Assembly (NCBI RefSeq): GCF_965204195.1
Contig: NZ_OZ241975.1
Coordinates: 2,294,001-2,358,000, forward strand
DNA: 64,000 nt
Source: Poriferisodalis sp965204195
GTDB lineage: Bacteria; Actinomycetota; Acidimicrobiia; Acidimicrobiales; Poriferisodalaceae
Reading direction: 5' to 3'
Shown: in pieces, positions 1 to 8,589 of the stretch
Position numbering within the stretch: the stretch's first letter is position 1
Layout: the number at the start of each line of letters is the position of its first letter
The notes under the pieces: generated by a model
Told to the model about the DNA's origin: nothing
Seen by the model: the letters and a program-made list of their open reading frames with translations, nothing else
Databases searched by the model: none
Position numbers and translations under genes: made by a program

Positions 1-1
1 G

Positions 2-838
2 CCGGTCATGCTGCTGCTGCACGGCATGCCGACCTGGGCATACCTGTACCGCACGATGATCCCCGGACTCGTCGACGCCGGCTACCGATGCATCGCCCCC
101 GACCATCTCGGCTTCGGCCGCAGCGACAAGCCCACCGATCCGAACTGGTACTCGATCGCCCGCCATACCGAGGTGCTGAGCTCGCTCGTCAGCGGCCTGG
201 ACCTGACAGACATCTCGGTGGTCTGCCAGGACTGGGGCGGCCCGATCGGCCTCGCCCAAGCAGCGATGATGCCCGACCGCTTCAGCCGCCTCGTCATCAT
301 GAACACGTGGCTCCACCATCCGGAGTTCGACTACGACGAGAGCTTCCTGCAGTGGATCGACGCCTGGAAGCCGGGTGGCCGCTATGCGCACCCGCAGCCG
401 AGCATCGGCCTCGTACCGCTGCTGGCTGGACGCATGGTGCGCTCACGCGATGTGGTGCCTGCGATCAAAGCGAGAGTCGAACCCGAACTCGAGGGCGAAG
501 CAGCTCTGCGGTATGCGGGGTTCTCGGCGCCGTTCCGGGGCCTGCCCGAAGAGGGCTTCAACGGCGCCCGGTGGTTCCCGCTGTCCATCCCCGTCGGGAA
601 CTACGACAGCGGCAACGGTGCCGGGCAGGCCCTGCATTACCGGGTGCTGCTGGGCTGGGACAAGGCCGCCCACTTCATCTGGGGCGCCCAAGACGAGGGC
701 TTCGACGAGGATTGGGGCCGCACCTGGGCCGGCCAGATGAATGCGCCGATCGACGTGCTGGCAGACGCCGGTCACTTCCTGCAATTCACCCACGGTCCCG
801 AGATCGTCGAGCACATCCTGCGACGCGCCAAGAATTAG
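2..838 (+). CDS. Haloalkane dehalogenase-like alpha/beta hydrolase (5' end cut by window)
   Basis: The reading frame is open from the window edge (residues PV precede the first ATG at 8), so the true start lies upstream. The motif HGMPTWAYLYR matches the oxyanion/halide-site strand of DhlA-type dehalogenases (usually HGxPTWxYLYR), and VCQDWGG supplies the nucleophilic Asp (codon 230-232) and the adjacent halide-stabilising Trp. DAGHFLQ near the C-terminus gives the catalytic His. The cap-region Trp in NTWLHH also fits. The family hydrolyses carbon-halogen bonds; epoxide hydrolases are close relatives, so the substrate is unproven. It converges with the TauD-type gene, 10 bp away. Confidence 0.8.
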   Translation, partial: PVMLLLHGMPTWAYLYRTMIPGLVDAGYRCIAPDHLGFGRSDKPTDPNWYSIARHTEVLSSLVSGLDLTDISVVCQDWGGPIGLAQAAMMPDRFSRLVIMNTWLHHPEFDYDESFLQWIDAWKPGGRYAHPQPSIGLVPLLAGRMVRSRDVVPAIKARVEPELEGEAALRYAGFSAPFRGLPEEGFNGARWFPLSIPVGNYDSGNGAGQALHYRVLLGWDKAAHFIWGAQDEGFDEDWGRTWAGQMNAPIDVLADAGHFLQFTHGPEIVEHILRRAKN

Positions 839-848
839 ACAGCGCCGA

Positions 849-1694
849 TCAGACCGGGCGATCGCCGATGAGCGTCACCCGCTCCATGCGCCGGCGCATG
901 CCGCCGTGGTCGGGCACGGCGTAGTGCTGGGTGCACCGGTTGTCCCATTGCGCGATCGAGCCGGGCCGCCACCGGAACCGGCACTGATACTCGGGCGTCG
1001 CCGCCTCGTCGTAGAGGCGCTGGCGCAGCGAGCGGCTCTCACCGGGGGTCATCCCGTCGATCGTGAGCGTGAAGATCCGGTTGATGTACAGGCTCTTGCG
1101 CCCGGTGACCGGGTGCGTTCGCACGACCGGGTGCTTCTGATCCGGGAATCGCTCAGCGGCTTCGGCACGTTTGCGGTCGCTCATGCCACGCCCGAACGCC
1201 TTGACATAGGAGTGGATCGCAAAGCTGCCGTCGATCTGTTCCTTGAGATCGTCGGGCAGGCGCTCGTAGGCCAGCTCCATGTTCGCGAAGCAGGTATCTC
1301 CGCCATACGGCGGGACGATGCGGCCCAGCAGCACTGAGCCGAGCGGCGGGCACTCGCGAAACGTCACATCGGAGTGCCAGGTTTCGGCGGCATAGAAGCT
1401 CTCCGCCGTGGACTCGAGCACCAAGATCTCGGGGTGTCCTTCGACATGCGGCGCGAACGGGTGGATCTCCAACTCGCCGAGCGCCCGCCCGTAGGCCACG
1501 TGCTCGGCCTGGGTCAACTGCTGGTCCCGGAAGAACAGCACCTTGTGGGCCAACCAGGCGTCCTGCAGCTCTGCAATGAGCTCGTCGTCGAGCTCTCGAA
1601 GGTCGACGTTGGCGATCTCCGCACCGATCGAACCCGTGAGCGGTTCTACCCGGATGCGGTTGTAGTCGCCCGGTTTTACCGCATCGACACGCAC
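849..1694 (-). CDS. TauD/TfdA-family Fe(II)/2-oxoglutarate dioxygenase
   Basis: Predicted 281-residue non-haem iron dioxygenase of the taurine/2,4-D dioxygenase family, which couples 2-oxoglutarate decarboxylation to hydroxylation of a small acid, often releasing sulfite from sulfonates. The iron facial triad is visible: H107 and D109 in WHSDVTF and H257 in CTQHYAV; an Arg shortly after (RRMERV) would bind the 2-oxoglutarate carboxylate. The open frame extends to an ATG at 1724, but a GTG at 1694 has GGAGGAA six bases upstream and removes ten atypical residues, so I chose it. The substrate is not predictable; TauD itself is only one member of the family. Confidence 0.85.
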   Translation of the reverse strand: MRVDAVKPGDYNRIRVEPLTGSIGAEIANVDLRELDDELIAELQDAWLAHKVLFFRDQQLTQAEHVAYGRALGELEIHPFAPHVEGHPEILVLESTAESFYAAETWHSDVTFRECPPLGSVLLGRIVPPYGGDTCFANMELAYERLPDDLKEQIDGSFAIHSYVKAFGRGMSDRKRAEAAERFPDQKHPVVRTHPVTGRKSLYINRIFTLTIDGMTPGESRSLRQRLYDEAATPEYQCRFRWRPGSIAQWDNRCTQHYAVPDHGGMRRRMERVTLIGDRPV

Positions 1695-1771
1695 GTCATT
1701 TCCTCCCAGCGACGCACACGACACACGGGGCAGCCGCTCCTGATGGTTCAGCTAACCACAATCGGCGGCCG

Positions 1772-2161
1772 CTACTCCTTGTAGGCGACTGCCTCGATCT
1801 CGATGAGCGCCCCCGGGATGATGATGCCGGCGATGACCGTCGTGCTCGCCGGCGGCTCGCCCGGGAAGTACTTCTTGCGGGCGGCGCTGTAGGAGCCGTA
1901 CTGGTCGACATCGGTGATGAACGCCTGCAGCTTGACGACATCGGACATCTCAAAGCCCTCTTCAGCGAGCGCTAGCTGGATGTACTCGAAGATCTCCTCG
2001 GTCTGACCGCCCATGTCCTTGGTGAGATCGTTGGCGATGCAGCCCGAGACATAGACCGACGGACCAGCCCTCACCGCCGGCGCGAACGCCCCGGAACGGA
2101 TCAGCTCGGGGACTGGATGCGCCTCGATGAGCGCTTCTGAACGGATGACCTTGCCTGCCAT
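1772..2161 (-). CDS. RidA/YjgF-family protein
   Basis: 129 residues, the standard length for the RidA family of trimeric enamine/imine deaminases, which hydrolyse reactive 2-aminoacrylate-type intermediates released by PLP enzymes. Typical segments are VRAGPSVYVSG, the long central helix with QTEEIFEYIQLAL, and the C-terminal strand ALIEIEAVAYK. The canonical Arg near position 105 of RidA (in the CxRxE-type motif) is not evident: the end reads IIIPGALIEIEA, so it may belong to a Rid subgroup without that deaminase activity. It lies 77 bp upstream of the TauD-type gene on the same strand and may be co-transcribed. Confidence 0.85.
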   Translation of the reverse strand: MAGKVIRSEALIEAHPVPELIRSGAFAPAVRAGPSVYVSGCIANDLTKDMGGQTEEIFEYIQLALAEEGFEMSDVVKLQAFITDVDQYGSYSAARKKYFPGEPPASTTVIAGIIIPGALIEIEAVAYKE

Positions 2162-2330
2162 GGACGGAGACTAACCCTGAGTCCAAGTGCCAGCAGCGAG
2201 ACGGCAACGGAGCGCTTGAAGCGTCAACGCAGGTCCTACGCTGAGCCCATCAGCCCGCTCGCCGCACTCCGGCTGGCTGCCACCTGATCGGCCCGTTCGA
2301 CCGGCCGGTCACGACCCGAGGGAACCATCG

Positions 2331-3569
2331 ATGACCGACACGGCACCCGTCGAGGACTGGGGCACCGACTACGACATCTTCGACGCCGGATACGTACGCG
2401 ACCCGGCGCCCGTGTGGGACGAGCTGCGGGAACGCTGCCCGGTCGCACACACGGAGCGCTGGGGCGGCTCGTTCCTGCCGACCCGCTACCAGGACGTGCA
2501 GGCGCTCGCCAAGATGGTGCCCGAGCTGTCCAGCGCGGACCCGCTGGTGACCACACCCCCTCCGGAGATCATCGAAGAATTGATGCTGGACCCGGTGTTC
2601 GAGAGGTACGGCGCCAACGCCGCCCCCATCTCTGAGGACCCGCCCGTTCACGGCTGGACCCGACGCCTGCTGCTGCCGCACTTCACGCAAAAGGCCGTGC
2701 AGGCTCACCGCCAGTACACGCTCGACCTCGCGAACCGCCTCATCGACGACTTCATCGACGCAGGCACCGCCGACGCCGCCGGGCAGTACGCCCAGCAGAT
2801 CCCGCCCCGGGTCATTGCGCACCTGATGGACGTCGACGAGAGCCGAGTGGACGATTTCACCTACTGGGTGCAGTGCATCTTGGAACTGGGCCTGGCAGAC
2901 GTACAACTCCGCCTCAAGTACCGCAGAGTGATCCGCGATTACTTCCAGGAAGTCGTGGAGGAGAAGCTGGCCAACCCCGATGACGGCTTCGTCTCCGCGT
3001 TGCTGGCCGGCACCGACGACAACGGCGAGCCGGTCGATCCCATGAGGGTGGTGGGCATGCTCAACCTGCAGCTCATCGCTGGCATCGACACCACGTGGAG
3101 CTCGATCGGCTCGGCCCTGTGGCATTTCGGCACCCACCCCGCCGATCGTGAGCGCATGGTGGCCGAGCCCGAGCTGTGGCCGACGGCGATCGAGGAGCTG
3201 CTGCGCTTCTACTCGCCGGTGACGATGGGTCGCCGGGCAGCCCAAGACGTGTCCTACGGCGGGGTCACGATTCCGCACGGAAGCAAGGTGCTCATGAACT
3301 TCCCTGCAGCGAACCGCGACCCGGAGATCTTCGACCGTCCCGACGAGGTGATCCTGGACCGGCCCCACAACCGGCACATCGCATTCGGTGCTGGCATTCA
3401 CCGGTGCGCCGGCTCGAACCTGGCCCGACTCGAGATGGACATCGCGCTGCGCACCTGGTTCAAGCGCATCCCGGATTTCGAGGTAAGCGAACCAGACGAG
3501 GTGACGTGGGCAGGCGGCCAAGTACGCGGCCCCCGCCACCTCCCGATCCGCTTCCCATCGGCTGACTGA
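2331..3569 (+). CDS. Cytochrome P450
   Basis: 412-residue soluble bacterial P450. The haem-binding loop FGAGIHRCAGSNLAR carries the thiolate ligand C359, the I-helix oxygen-activation motif is AGIDTT (about 250-255), and the ExxR pair is E289-R292. Length and motifs are complete. Such CYPs hydroxylate terpenes, steroids or aromatics using ferredoxin partners; no ferredoxin or reductase gene is adjacent. The TetR regulator 88 bp downstream on the same strand may control it. Divergent from the RidA gene across about 170 bp with no operator that I can recognise. Confidence 0.95.
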   Translation: MTDTAPVEDWGTDYDIFDAGYVRDPAPVWDELRERCPVAHTERWGGSFLPTRYQDVQALAKMVPELSSADPLVTTPPPEIIEELMLDPVFERYGANAAPISEDPPVHGWTRRLLLPHFTQKAVQAHRQYTLDLANRLIDDFIDAGTADAAGQYAQQIPPRVIAHLMDVDESRVDDFTYWVQCILELGLADVQLRLKYRRVIRDYFQEVVEEKLANPDDGFVSALLAGTDDNGEPVDPMRVVGMLNLQLIAGIDTTWSSIGSALWHFGTHPADRERMVAEPELWPTAIEELLRFYSPVTMGRRAAQDVSYGGVTIPHGSKVLMNFPAANRDPEIFDRPDEVILDRPHNRHIAFGAGIHRCAGSNLARLEMDIALRTWFKRIPDFEVSEPDEVTWAGGQVRGPRHLPIRFPSAD

Positions 3570-3657
3570 CCCAGCGCCCCTGCGCAATGCCATCCGACAA
3601 TCGAGACGACGGGGTCAACGCAGGCCCCCAATTCGGTCCGGCTAGCGTTGTACGGCG

Positions 3658-4338
3658 ATGTCGGTTACCGATACCCCGCTCCTGAGCGCAGACCTGCCGC
3701 TCCTCGGCGCCGACGCCGCCTTCGACGAAACTGAGCTCGGCAAGCGCGAGCGAAACAAGCTCGACAAGCGGAGGCGCATCGTGGCTGCGGCCACGGAACT
3801 GTTCCAGGAGAAGGGCTTCGACGACACCACCACGGCCGAGATCGCCTCGGCCGCGGGGATCGGTGCCGGGACGCTGTACCTCTACGTGGAGTCCAAGGAG
3901 GACCTGCTCGTCAGCGCTTTCCTCAATGTGGCCGGCGGCGCCTGGACCGAGGCGTTCGAACGAGTCGATCCTGAAGCAAACGTCGTCGATCAGGTCATGG
4001 CGCTGCTGCTGCACGTCACCAAGCACCACAATGCGGATCGCCGGTTGGCTCGCTCGTTCTTCAAGGAGCTTCCCTTCCTCAGCGAAACCGGGCTCGCCGG
4101 TGCGAACACCCTGGTCAGTTGGTTTCTTGCACGACTCGCCCAGCTATTCGACGTCGCGAGTGCGAATGGCCACCTCGATCCCGACGTGCCCAAGGACAGG
4201 CTGGCCCTCAACATTTACGCGCAATGGCAGCTGCTCATGCGCCGGCTCGTCACCGACAGGTTCTCTTATGGCCAGACGGCCGCGGAGCTCGACCAATGCG
4301 TGCGAGTCGCGCTGTGGGGCCTGACTCCGAAGACCTGA
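3658..4338 (+). CDS. TetR/AcrR-family transcriptional regulator
   Basis: 226 residues. After an unusually long N-terminal arm of about 30 residues, the helix-turn-helix runs from RRRIVAAATELFQEKGF through TTTAEIASAAGIGAGTLYLYVESKEDLL, the classic TetR DNA-binding region. The C-terminal ligand-binding domain is divergent, as usual. It is a dimeric repressor that is probably released by a small lipophilic ligand. Its position right after the P450 and before the convergent HpaB-type gene makes either a plausible target. The ligand is unknown. Confidence 0.92.
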   Translation: MSVTDTPLLSADLPLLGADAAFDETELGKRERNKLDKRRRIVAAATELFQEKGFDDTTTAEIASAAGIGAGTLYLYVESKEDLLVSAFLNVAGGAWTEAFERVDPEANVVDQVMALLLHVTKHHNADRRLARSFFKELPFLSETGLAGANTLVSWFLARLAQLFDVASANGHLDPDVPKDRLALNIYAQWQLLMRRLVTDRFSYGQTAAELDQCVRVALWGLTPKT

Positions 4339-4342
4339 CCGC

Positions 4343-5824
4343 TCAACCCGCGGACCACTCGGGCCACGGGAGCCGCTCGGAGCCCTGGGGCGGCTGCAGG
4401 ATCCGCGACACCATCTTCACGGCTTCGTCCTTGTCGTAGAACTGGTAGTTCAGGCCCTTCATCCGCTGGGTGTCGCCGAAGAAGAACCGCTCGTAGAGCT
4501 CTTGGCGGCCGCCCCAGCCGGTCCCGCAGATGTCCCAGGCCATCCGGAACAGCGCGACCTTGTCCTTGCCTTCCTGGCTCACTCCCTGGTAGTAGCGGTC
4601 GATCGCCAGCTCGGCCATCTCCAAGGTCGCCTCCTGGGGCAGCGAGACATAACCGCCGCCGCCGAGCTGGATGATGTGGTCGATGATGCGGGGGTACACC
4701 TCGGGATACAGCCGCAGCGCCGCCTGGATGGCGCTCTCGTTGGCGTAGTACAGCCCGTTGGCGGGGTTCAGCTCGGCGCCCTCGACGGCCGCAATGGCCA
4801 GCGACTCCATCGTGTGCAGCCACATGAGGATGTCGCCGAGTCGGTCCTGCACGTTCACGAACTGCGAGATCTGCGACGACTCGGCCATCAGGTGCGCCAG
4901 ACCGAACAGGAAACGCGTCTTGGCCACGTTCTTCACCACGACGTGATGGCCCAGCGACTGGAAGAACTTCATGCCGGGAATCGACAGGTTGTGCGGCTCG
5001 ATGTCGTTGCAGATGAACACGTCCTCCCACGGGATGAACGCCTCCTCCCAGATGGCGAGCGCGTCCATCTCCTCGAAGCGCCCGGTCAGCGGACGGTCGT
5101 AGTGAGATCGCTCGGGATCGAGCTTGTCCCTGCACATCCACTTCAGGTTCGGGTGGTTGACCTTGCAGGTGAAGCCGAGCGCGTAGATCTCGTCGCCGTT
5201 GCCCTCGAGGCCGAGGGGAGCGCCGAAGCTCAGGTTTTCCTCGCAGAACGGGGCGAGCGTGCCCACCATGCGTGCGCCGGTCACGATGACGCCGTCGTCG
5301 TTGGTGTCCACGATGCCGGCGTTGACGAACTTCTCCTGCTCGGCGAACGGCGTGAACCGGTCGGTCATCGGGTTCACGAACGTGTGGGTCATACAGATGT
5401 CGTTGCGGCGGCAGTGCAGGTAGGTGTCATAGGCGTTGCGGGCGAACCGCTCGTCGTTCATCCCCCAGATGTGACCGGTGTTGCCCAGCGCCATCATGCA
5501 GGCGTTCATGTAGTCGGGCGCCCGGCCCATCAGCCCGCCGGTCACCTCCGACCACACGCTGAACGCCGCTGCCCGCCGTCGCAGGTCGTCGATCGATCGG
5601 GGCTCGATGAACGACAGGTGCGCGCGATCGCCGTCGGGGGTCTCGTAGGTGACCGTGTCCTCGAGCTCGGGAATGTGCTGCATGTCGTAGTACTGCGCCA
5701 CGGTGAGCGCCGTGGTGCGCAGGCCTGGCTCGGTCGACGCGTCGGTCACGAGGTGGCCGTCGTAATAGACCCGCCGCCCATCGGCCAGCGTCGAGAGGTA
5801 TTCCTCGCCGGACTTCATCCCCAT
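4343..5824 (-). CDS. 4-hydroxyphenylacetate 3-hydroxylase (HpaB)-family flavin monooxygenase
   Basis: 493 residues, typical for the HpaB/PvcC group of FADH2-dependent aromatic ortho-hydroxylases, which need a separate flavin reductase. The acyl-CoA-dehydrogenase-like fold is recognisable: N-terminal GEEYLSTLADGRRVYYDG, the middle domain with THTFVNPMTDR and ITGARMVGTLAP-type flavin-contact segments, and a C-terminal helical domain with QLGGGGYVSLP and DICGTGWGGRQELYERF. No reductase is adjacent. Two starts are possible at the 5' end (MGMKSG; ATG at 5824 or 5818). The substrate is probably a phenol, but the family also includes 4-hydroxybutyryl-CoA dehydratase-like lyases. Confidence 0.88.
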   Translation of the reverse strand: MGMKSGEEYLSTLADGRRVYYDGHLVTDASTEPGLRTTALTVAQYYDMQHIPELEDTVTYETPDGDRAHLSFIEPRSIDDLRRRAAAFSVWSEVTGGLMGRAPDYMNACMMALGNTGHIWGMNDERFARNAYDTYLHCRRNDICMTHTFVNPMTDRFTPFAEQEKFVNAGIVDTNDDGVIVTGARMVGTLAPFCEENLSFGAPLGLEGNGDEIYALGFTCKVNHPNLKWMCRDKLDPERSHYDRPLTGRFEEMDALAIWEEAFIPWEDVFICNDIEPHNLSIPGMKFFQSLGHHVVVKNVAKTRFLFGLAHLMAESSQISQFVNVQDRLGDILMWLHTMESLAIAAVEGAELNPANGLYYANESAIQAALRLYPEVYPRIIDHIIQLGGGGYVSLPQEATLEMAELAIDRYYQGVSQEGKDKVALFRMAWDICGTGWGGRQELYERFFFGDTQRMKGLNYQFYDKDEAVKMVSRILQPPQGSERLPWPEWSAG

Positions 5825-6114
5825 GTCGCCCCCGTGATGCCTGGTGGCGGTGCCGCAGGCGGCCGGCGCCTTGAATCTCGCAACAGCGCTACGGAGAACT
5901 GACCCTAATCAGTTTTGTGGGCCTGAGGGGCTGCGGGGAGGTTGGCACCGGCAGCATGAATCCAGTAATCCGCCTCCACGAAACTCAAGGACCTCCAGAC
6001 ACTCCACGAACATCGGGCGATGCAAGGTGTGAATGGGTCGTGTCATGTGTGACATGTGAATGGTCTCGCTGCAGATGTGTATGTGTTCGCGGGTTTCTGA
6101 CTACTGTTTGGGGC
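5825..6114. other. Intergenic region at the left edge of an accessory insert
   Basis: About 290 bases between the HpaB-type gene and the start of the secreted-protein locus. No convincing gene is seen. It holds short imperfect palindromes (CTGA-N6-TCAG near 5899 and TGTCA-N4-TGACA near 6045) and is less GC-rich and richer in TG/GT steps than the neighbourhood, which suits a promoter or foreign sequence. A weak GGGG lies just before the ATG at 6115. Confidence 0.4.
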
Positions 6115-6137
6115 ATGAGTTCTCACCCGTCTTCTGA

Positions 6138-6151
6138 CCCCCCCCCCCCCC
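6138..6151 (+). repeat. Homopolymer of 14 C within the 5' reading frame of a secreted protein
   Basis: Fourteen consecutive C bases (the last base of a GAC codon through 6151). They lie in a frame that begins at ATG 6115 (MSSHPSSD then prolines). At the present length this frame stops at TAG 6157-6159. Removing one C (or adding two) joins it without any stop to the signal peptide and body of the secreted protein ending at 6910, giving a 264-residue product. Such tracts are hot spots for slipped-strand mispairing and for sequencing error. Confidence 0.85.
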
Positions 6152-6190
6152 GGATCTAGCACCACAGAGCGTCGGCCGCGAGGGCCCGGC

Positions 6191-6910
6191 GTGAGGAGGG
6201 CCCCGGTTCGGCGCCGCGGCAAGCGATCGCTTGCGGCGGCGTTCGTCGCGTTGGTGCTCAGCGCGGTGCTCGCGGCCGTGCCGCCGCCAGCCGCCGCGGA
6301 GGAAACGCCGCGAACCGTCGTCTGGTCCTCCACGCTGGATGTTCAGACGATCCTCGACATCCCTAATGTTGGGTGGCTGACTACGGGATGCCAGACCGAT
6401 AACGTCGGCGAAGATTCGTGCACCACAGATCTCACGGACTCAGACTTCACCTACGACGGGGTGACCTACCAAGTCGATCGTGTCCAGGTGAATCAAGACG
6501 GCAAGCTCCTCCTCACTCTGGATCAGCCGATCCCCTCCAAGATGCGCCGAGCCCTCCGGCTGACCGTGAACGGCAAGCCGTACAATCTTGGGAACGGCAA
6601 TATCTCCGCCCAAGTTGTGAGTTCGGACTCGATTGAGTGGCCCTCTTCCGCGCAGACTTGGGCCGAAGACGACAATGTGCGGCTGGGCCTGTCGGTGCGC
6701 GACTTCCCCACGGTGTCTCCCCAGCCATTCGATCACTCCGTGCAGCCCGTCCCCCCCAGCGGGAGGGTGCCGCAGGGTCAAGGTGCTGGGGCGGCGTTCT
6801 GTTACTCCGGGGCAGGCAACGGCACCACCACGATGGGGCGCAACCCGGACGGCACCGCCGTCGAAGTGCCCGATCCGGGCCCATACATTCGGAGCCGGTT
6901 CGCCTGCTGA
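6191..6910 (+). CDS. Secreted protein, possibly phase-variable
   Basis: 239 residues from the GTG at 6191; the ON form would start at 6115. An Arg-rich n-region (RRRGKRS) is followed by a hydrophobic core (LAAAFVALVLSAVLAAV) and a likely signal-peptidase site after PAAAEE, so the protein should be exported. The mature part has one beta-rich domain: WSSTLDV, a Cys pair (GCQTDNVGEDSC), DSDFTYDGVTYQVDRV, LRLTVNGKPYNL, then VRLGLSV; the tail ends RSRFAC. The same pattern recurs in the protein ending at 63863, so I infer a shared surface-domain family. I do not recognise a function. GTG 6191 has no good ribosome site and may be only a fallback start. Confidence 0.65.
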   Translation: MRRAPVRRRGKRSLAAAFVALVLSAVLAAVPPPAAAEETPRTVVWSSTLDVQTILDIPNVGWLTTGCQTDNVGEDSCTTDLTDSDFTYDGVTYQVDRVQVNQDGKLLLTLDQPIPSKMRRALRLTVNGKPYNLGNGNISAQVVSSDSIEWPSSAQTWAEDDNVRLGLSVRDFPTVSPQPFDHSVQPVPPSGRVPQGQGAGAAFCYSGAGNGTTTMGRNPDGTAVEVPDPGPYIRSRFAC

Positions 6911-6960
6911 CGCACGGCGCCGGTGATGTCGGCGATGCCGTTGGGCTCGGCGGGTGCCAT
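6911..6960 (-). pseudogene. Cut-off 5' end of a gene (N-terminus only)
   Basis: On the minus strand an ATG at 6960 is preceded by GGGGAGGAG at proper spacing and begins MAPAEPNGIADITGAVR with coding-like, GC-ending codons. The homology-free continuation runs into the end of the secreted-protein gene and stops at 6802. I read this as a real gene start whose body was lost when the neighbouring locus inserted. The product cannot be identified from 17 residues. Confidence 0.45.
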
Positions 6961-7170
6961 GGCGTCTCCTCCCCTGCCAGTGCCCTAGTCCAGCCCATGC
7001 CCGTCGTGTTCGAGGGCAGCCACATGGTGCCCCCCACTGGGTCGCACGGTTGAAGGCGTTGCCAAGGTCCGGCAATTCGGCCTGGGTGCCACCCACAAGG
7101 CTCCGACCCGCACGGGCAGCCGGCACATCTGATAGTCCTGCATCCTGCTTCGCAACGTAACGGGAGTGAG

Positions 7171-8370
7171 ATGAGCTTGGGCGAGAACGAAGTCGTGGGC
7201 GCGGCGGGGCCGCTGGCGGGCGTCCGGGTGCTGGACCTGTCGTCGGTACTCATGGGGCCTGCGGCGACGCGCATGCTCGGCGACTTCGGCGCTGACGTCA
7301 TCTTGGTCGAATCCTCGGCGGGTGACCGGAACCGGAGCATGGGCTCGGGTCCGGTCGACGGGTTCTCGGGTGTTTCGCTCAACCTGCTGCGCAACAAGCG
7401 CAGCATCTCCCTGGATCTCAAGCACGAGCGGGGCCGTCAGGCGTTCCTCGACATCGTCGCCACGTGCGACGTGATGATCACCAACCTGCGCCCGGGACCG
7501 CTGCGTCGTCTCGGGTTGCACTACGAGGCCGTGCAGCAGGTTCGGCCCGACATCGTGTTCTGCCGGGCGCACGGCTACCCGTCTGCCAGCGAGCAGGCCG
7601 ATGCGCCCGCATACGACGACATCATCCAGTCCGCCAGCGGCATCGGCGACCTGTTCCGCCGCATGGGCGCCGAGCCGATGCTGCTGCCCAGCCTCGTCGC
7701 CGACAAGTTCTGCGGGCTGACGATCGCCAACTCGGTGACCGCGGCGCTGTACCACCGGGCGCTGACCGGTCAGGGCCAGTGCATCGAGATCCCGATGATC
7801 GATGTGATGCGCGCCTTCGTGCTCGCCGAGCACGGTGCGGGCGCCATCTCCGAGCCACCGGTGGCGAGCGCCGGATATGCCCGCATCCTCACGCCCGAGC
7901 GCAAACCCCAGCGGACCTCGGATGGGTGGATCAACATCCTCCCCTACGACCAGGAGCACTACGTCGCGTTGTTCGAAGCCGGAGGGCGGCATGATCTCGC
8001 TGCCGACGAGCGCTTCGCGACGCCCATCGAGCGCGTCACCCACAGCGACAGCCTGTATCGCGATGTCGCGTCAGTGCTGGGCCAGCGCACGACGGCGGAA
8101 TGGCTCGAGCTGTGCGAAGAACACGGCATCCCGGCCACCGAGGCAGCGACGCTCGACGAACTCGTGTCGCAGCTCCCGATCGATGAGCATCCGGTTGCGG
8201 GCCCATACCGGGTCATCCCGCCATCCGAACAGTTCTCCGAGACGCCGCCGAGCGTCCGGCGTCCCGCTCCGGGAATCGGTGAGCACGGCCGCCAGATACT
8301 GAGCGAGATCGGCTACGACACCGAAGCCATCGACGGTCTCATCGGCGACGGCATCCTCACGACGCCTTGA
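7171..8370 (+). CDS. Class III (CaiB/BaiF-type) CoA-transferase
   Basis: 399 residues. N-terminal GPLAGVRVLDLSSVLMGP and the LGDFGADVILVE strand are hallmark features of the interlocked-ring CoA-transferases (formyl-CoA transferase, CaiB, alpha-methylacyl-CoA racemase). APAYDDIIQSASG carries the Asp expected to form the acyl/CoA anhydride. C-terminal EEHGIPATEAATLDEL and HPVAGPYRVI are also typical. It moves CoA between carboxylic acids, or racemises a 2-methylacyl-CoA; the substrate is unknown. GGGAG lies seven bases before the ATG. It begins a run of plus-strand catabolic genes (SDR, LLM monooxygenase). Confidence 0.92.
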   Translation: MSLGENEVVGAAGPLAGVRVLDLSSVLMGPAATRMLGDFGADVILVESSAGDRNRSMGSGPVDGFSGVSLNLLRNKRSISLDLKHERGRQAFLDIVATCDVMITNLRPGPLRRLGLHYEAVQQVRPDIVFCRAHGYPSASEQADAPAYDDIIQSASGIGDLFRRMGAEPMLLPSLVADKFCGLTIANSVTAALYHRALTGQGQCIEIPMIDVMRAFVLAEHGAGAISEPPVASAGYARILTPERKPQRTSDGWINILPYDQEHYVALFEAGGRHDLAADERFATPIERVTHSDSLYRDVASVLGQRTTAEWLELCEEHGIPATEAATLDELVSQLPIDEHPVAGPYRVIPPSEQFSETPPSVRRPAPGIGEHGRQILSEIGYDTEAIDGLIGDGILTTP

Positions 8371-8589
8371 TTCACCTCAAGACTCAGGTCCGCCCGGAAG
8401 GTGCCATCAACACGGACGCGACAGGGCCAGGCCCCCGGTTGCTACCCAAGCGGGTGCTCTGCCAACACCGGGGTGACTGGCCTCTGTGCCTCAACGTAAC
8501 AGGCCGGCGCCGCGGCGCGACCTACCATCCACCCAAGGTTCGGGCGGAATTCGCACTACAGCAATTCGCACAGCAGCGAGGGAGCGACG

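Noticed and set aside
2250..3593. Long antisense ORFs opposite real genes (also opposite the HpaB-type gene, the CoxL-type gene and katG).
   Set aside because: Their sequences are Arg/His/Val-rich without motifs and mirror the GC-rich third positions of the true genes.
6040..6060. TGTCA-N4-TGACA near the poly-C locus as a CRP/FNR-type operator.
   Set aside because: Arms are only five bases and the spacing does not match the CRP/FNR consensus; too weak to call.
8425..8482. A structured stretch with GGCCAG/CTGGCC and CCCCGG/CCGGGG pairing whose reverse strand contains TTGGCAGAGCACCCGCTTGG, resembling a tRNA D-arm and anticodon arm.
   Set aside because: No acceptor stem, no T-arm (GGTTCGA) and a faulty D-stem can be drawn; at best a tRNA-like remnant, so not annotated as tRNA.
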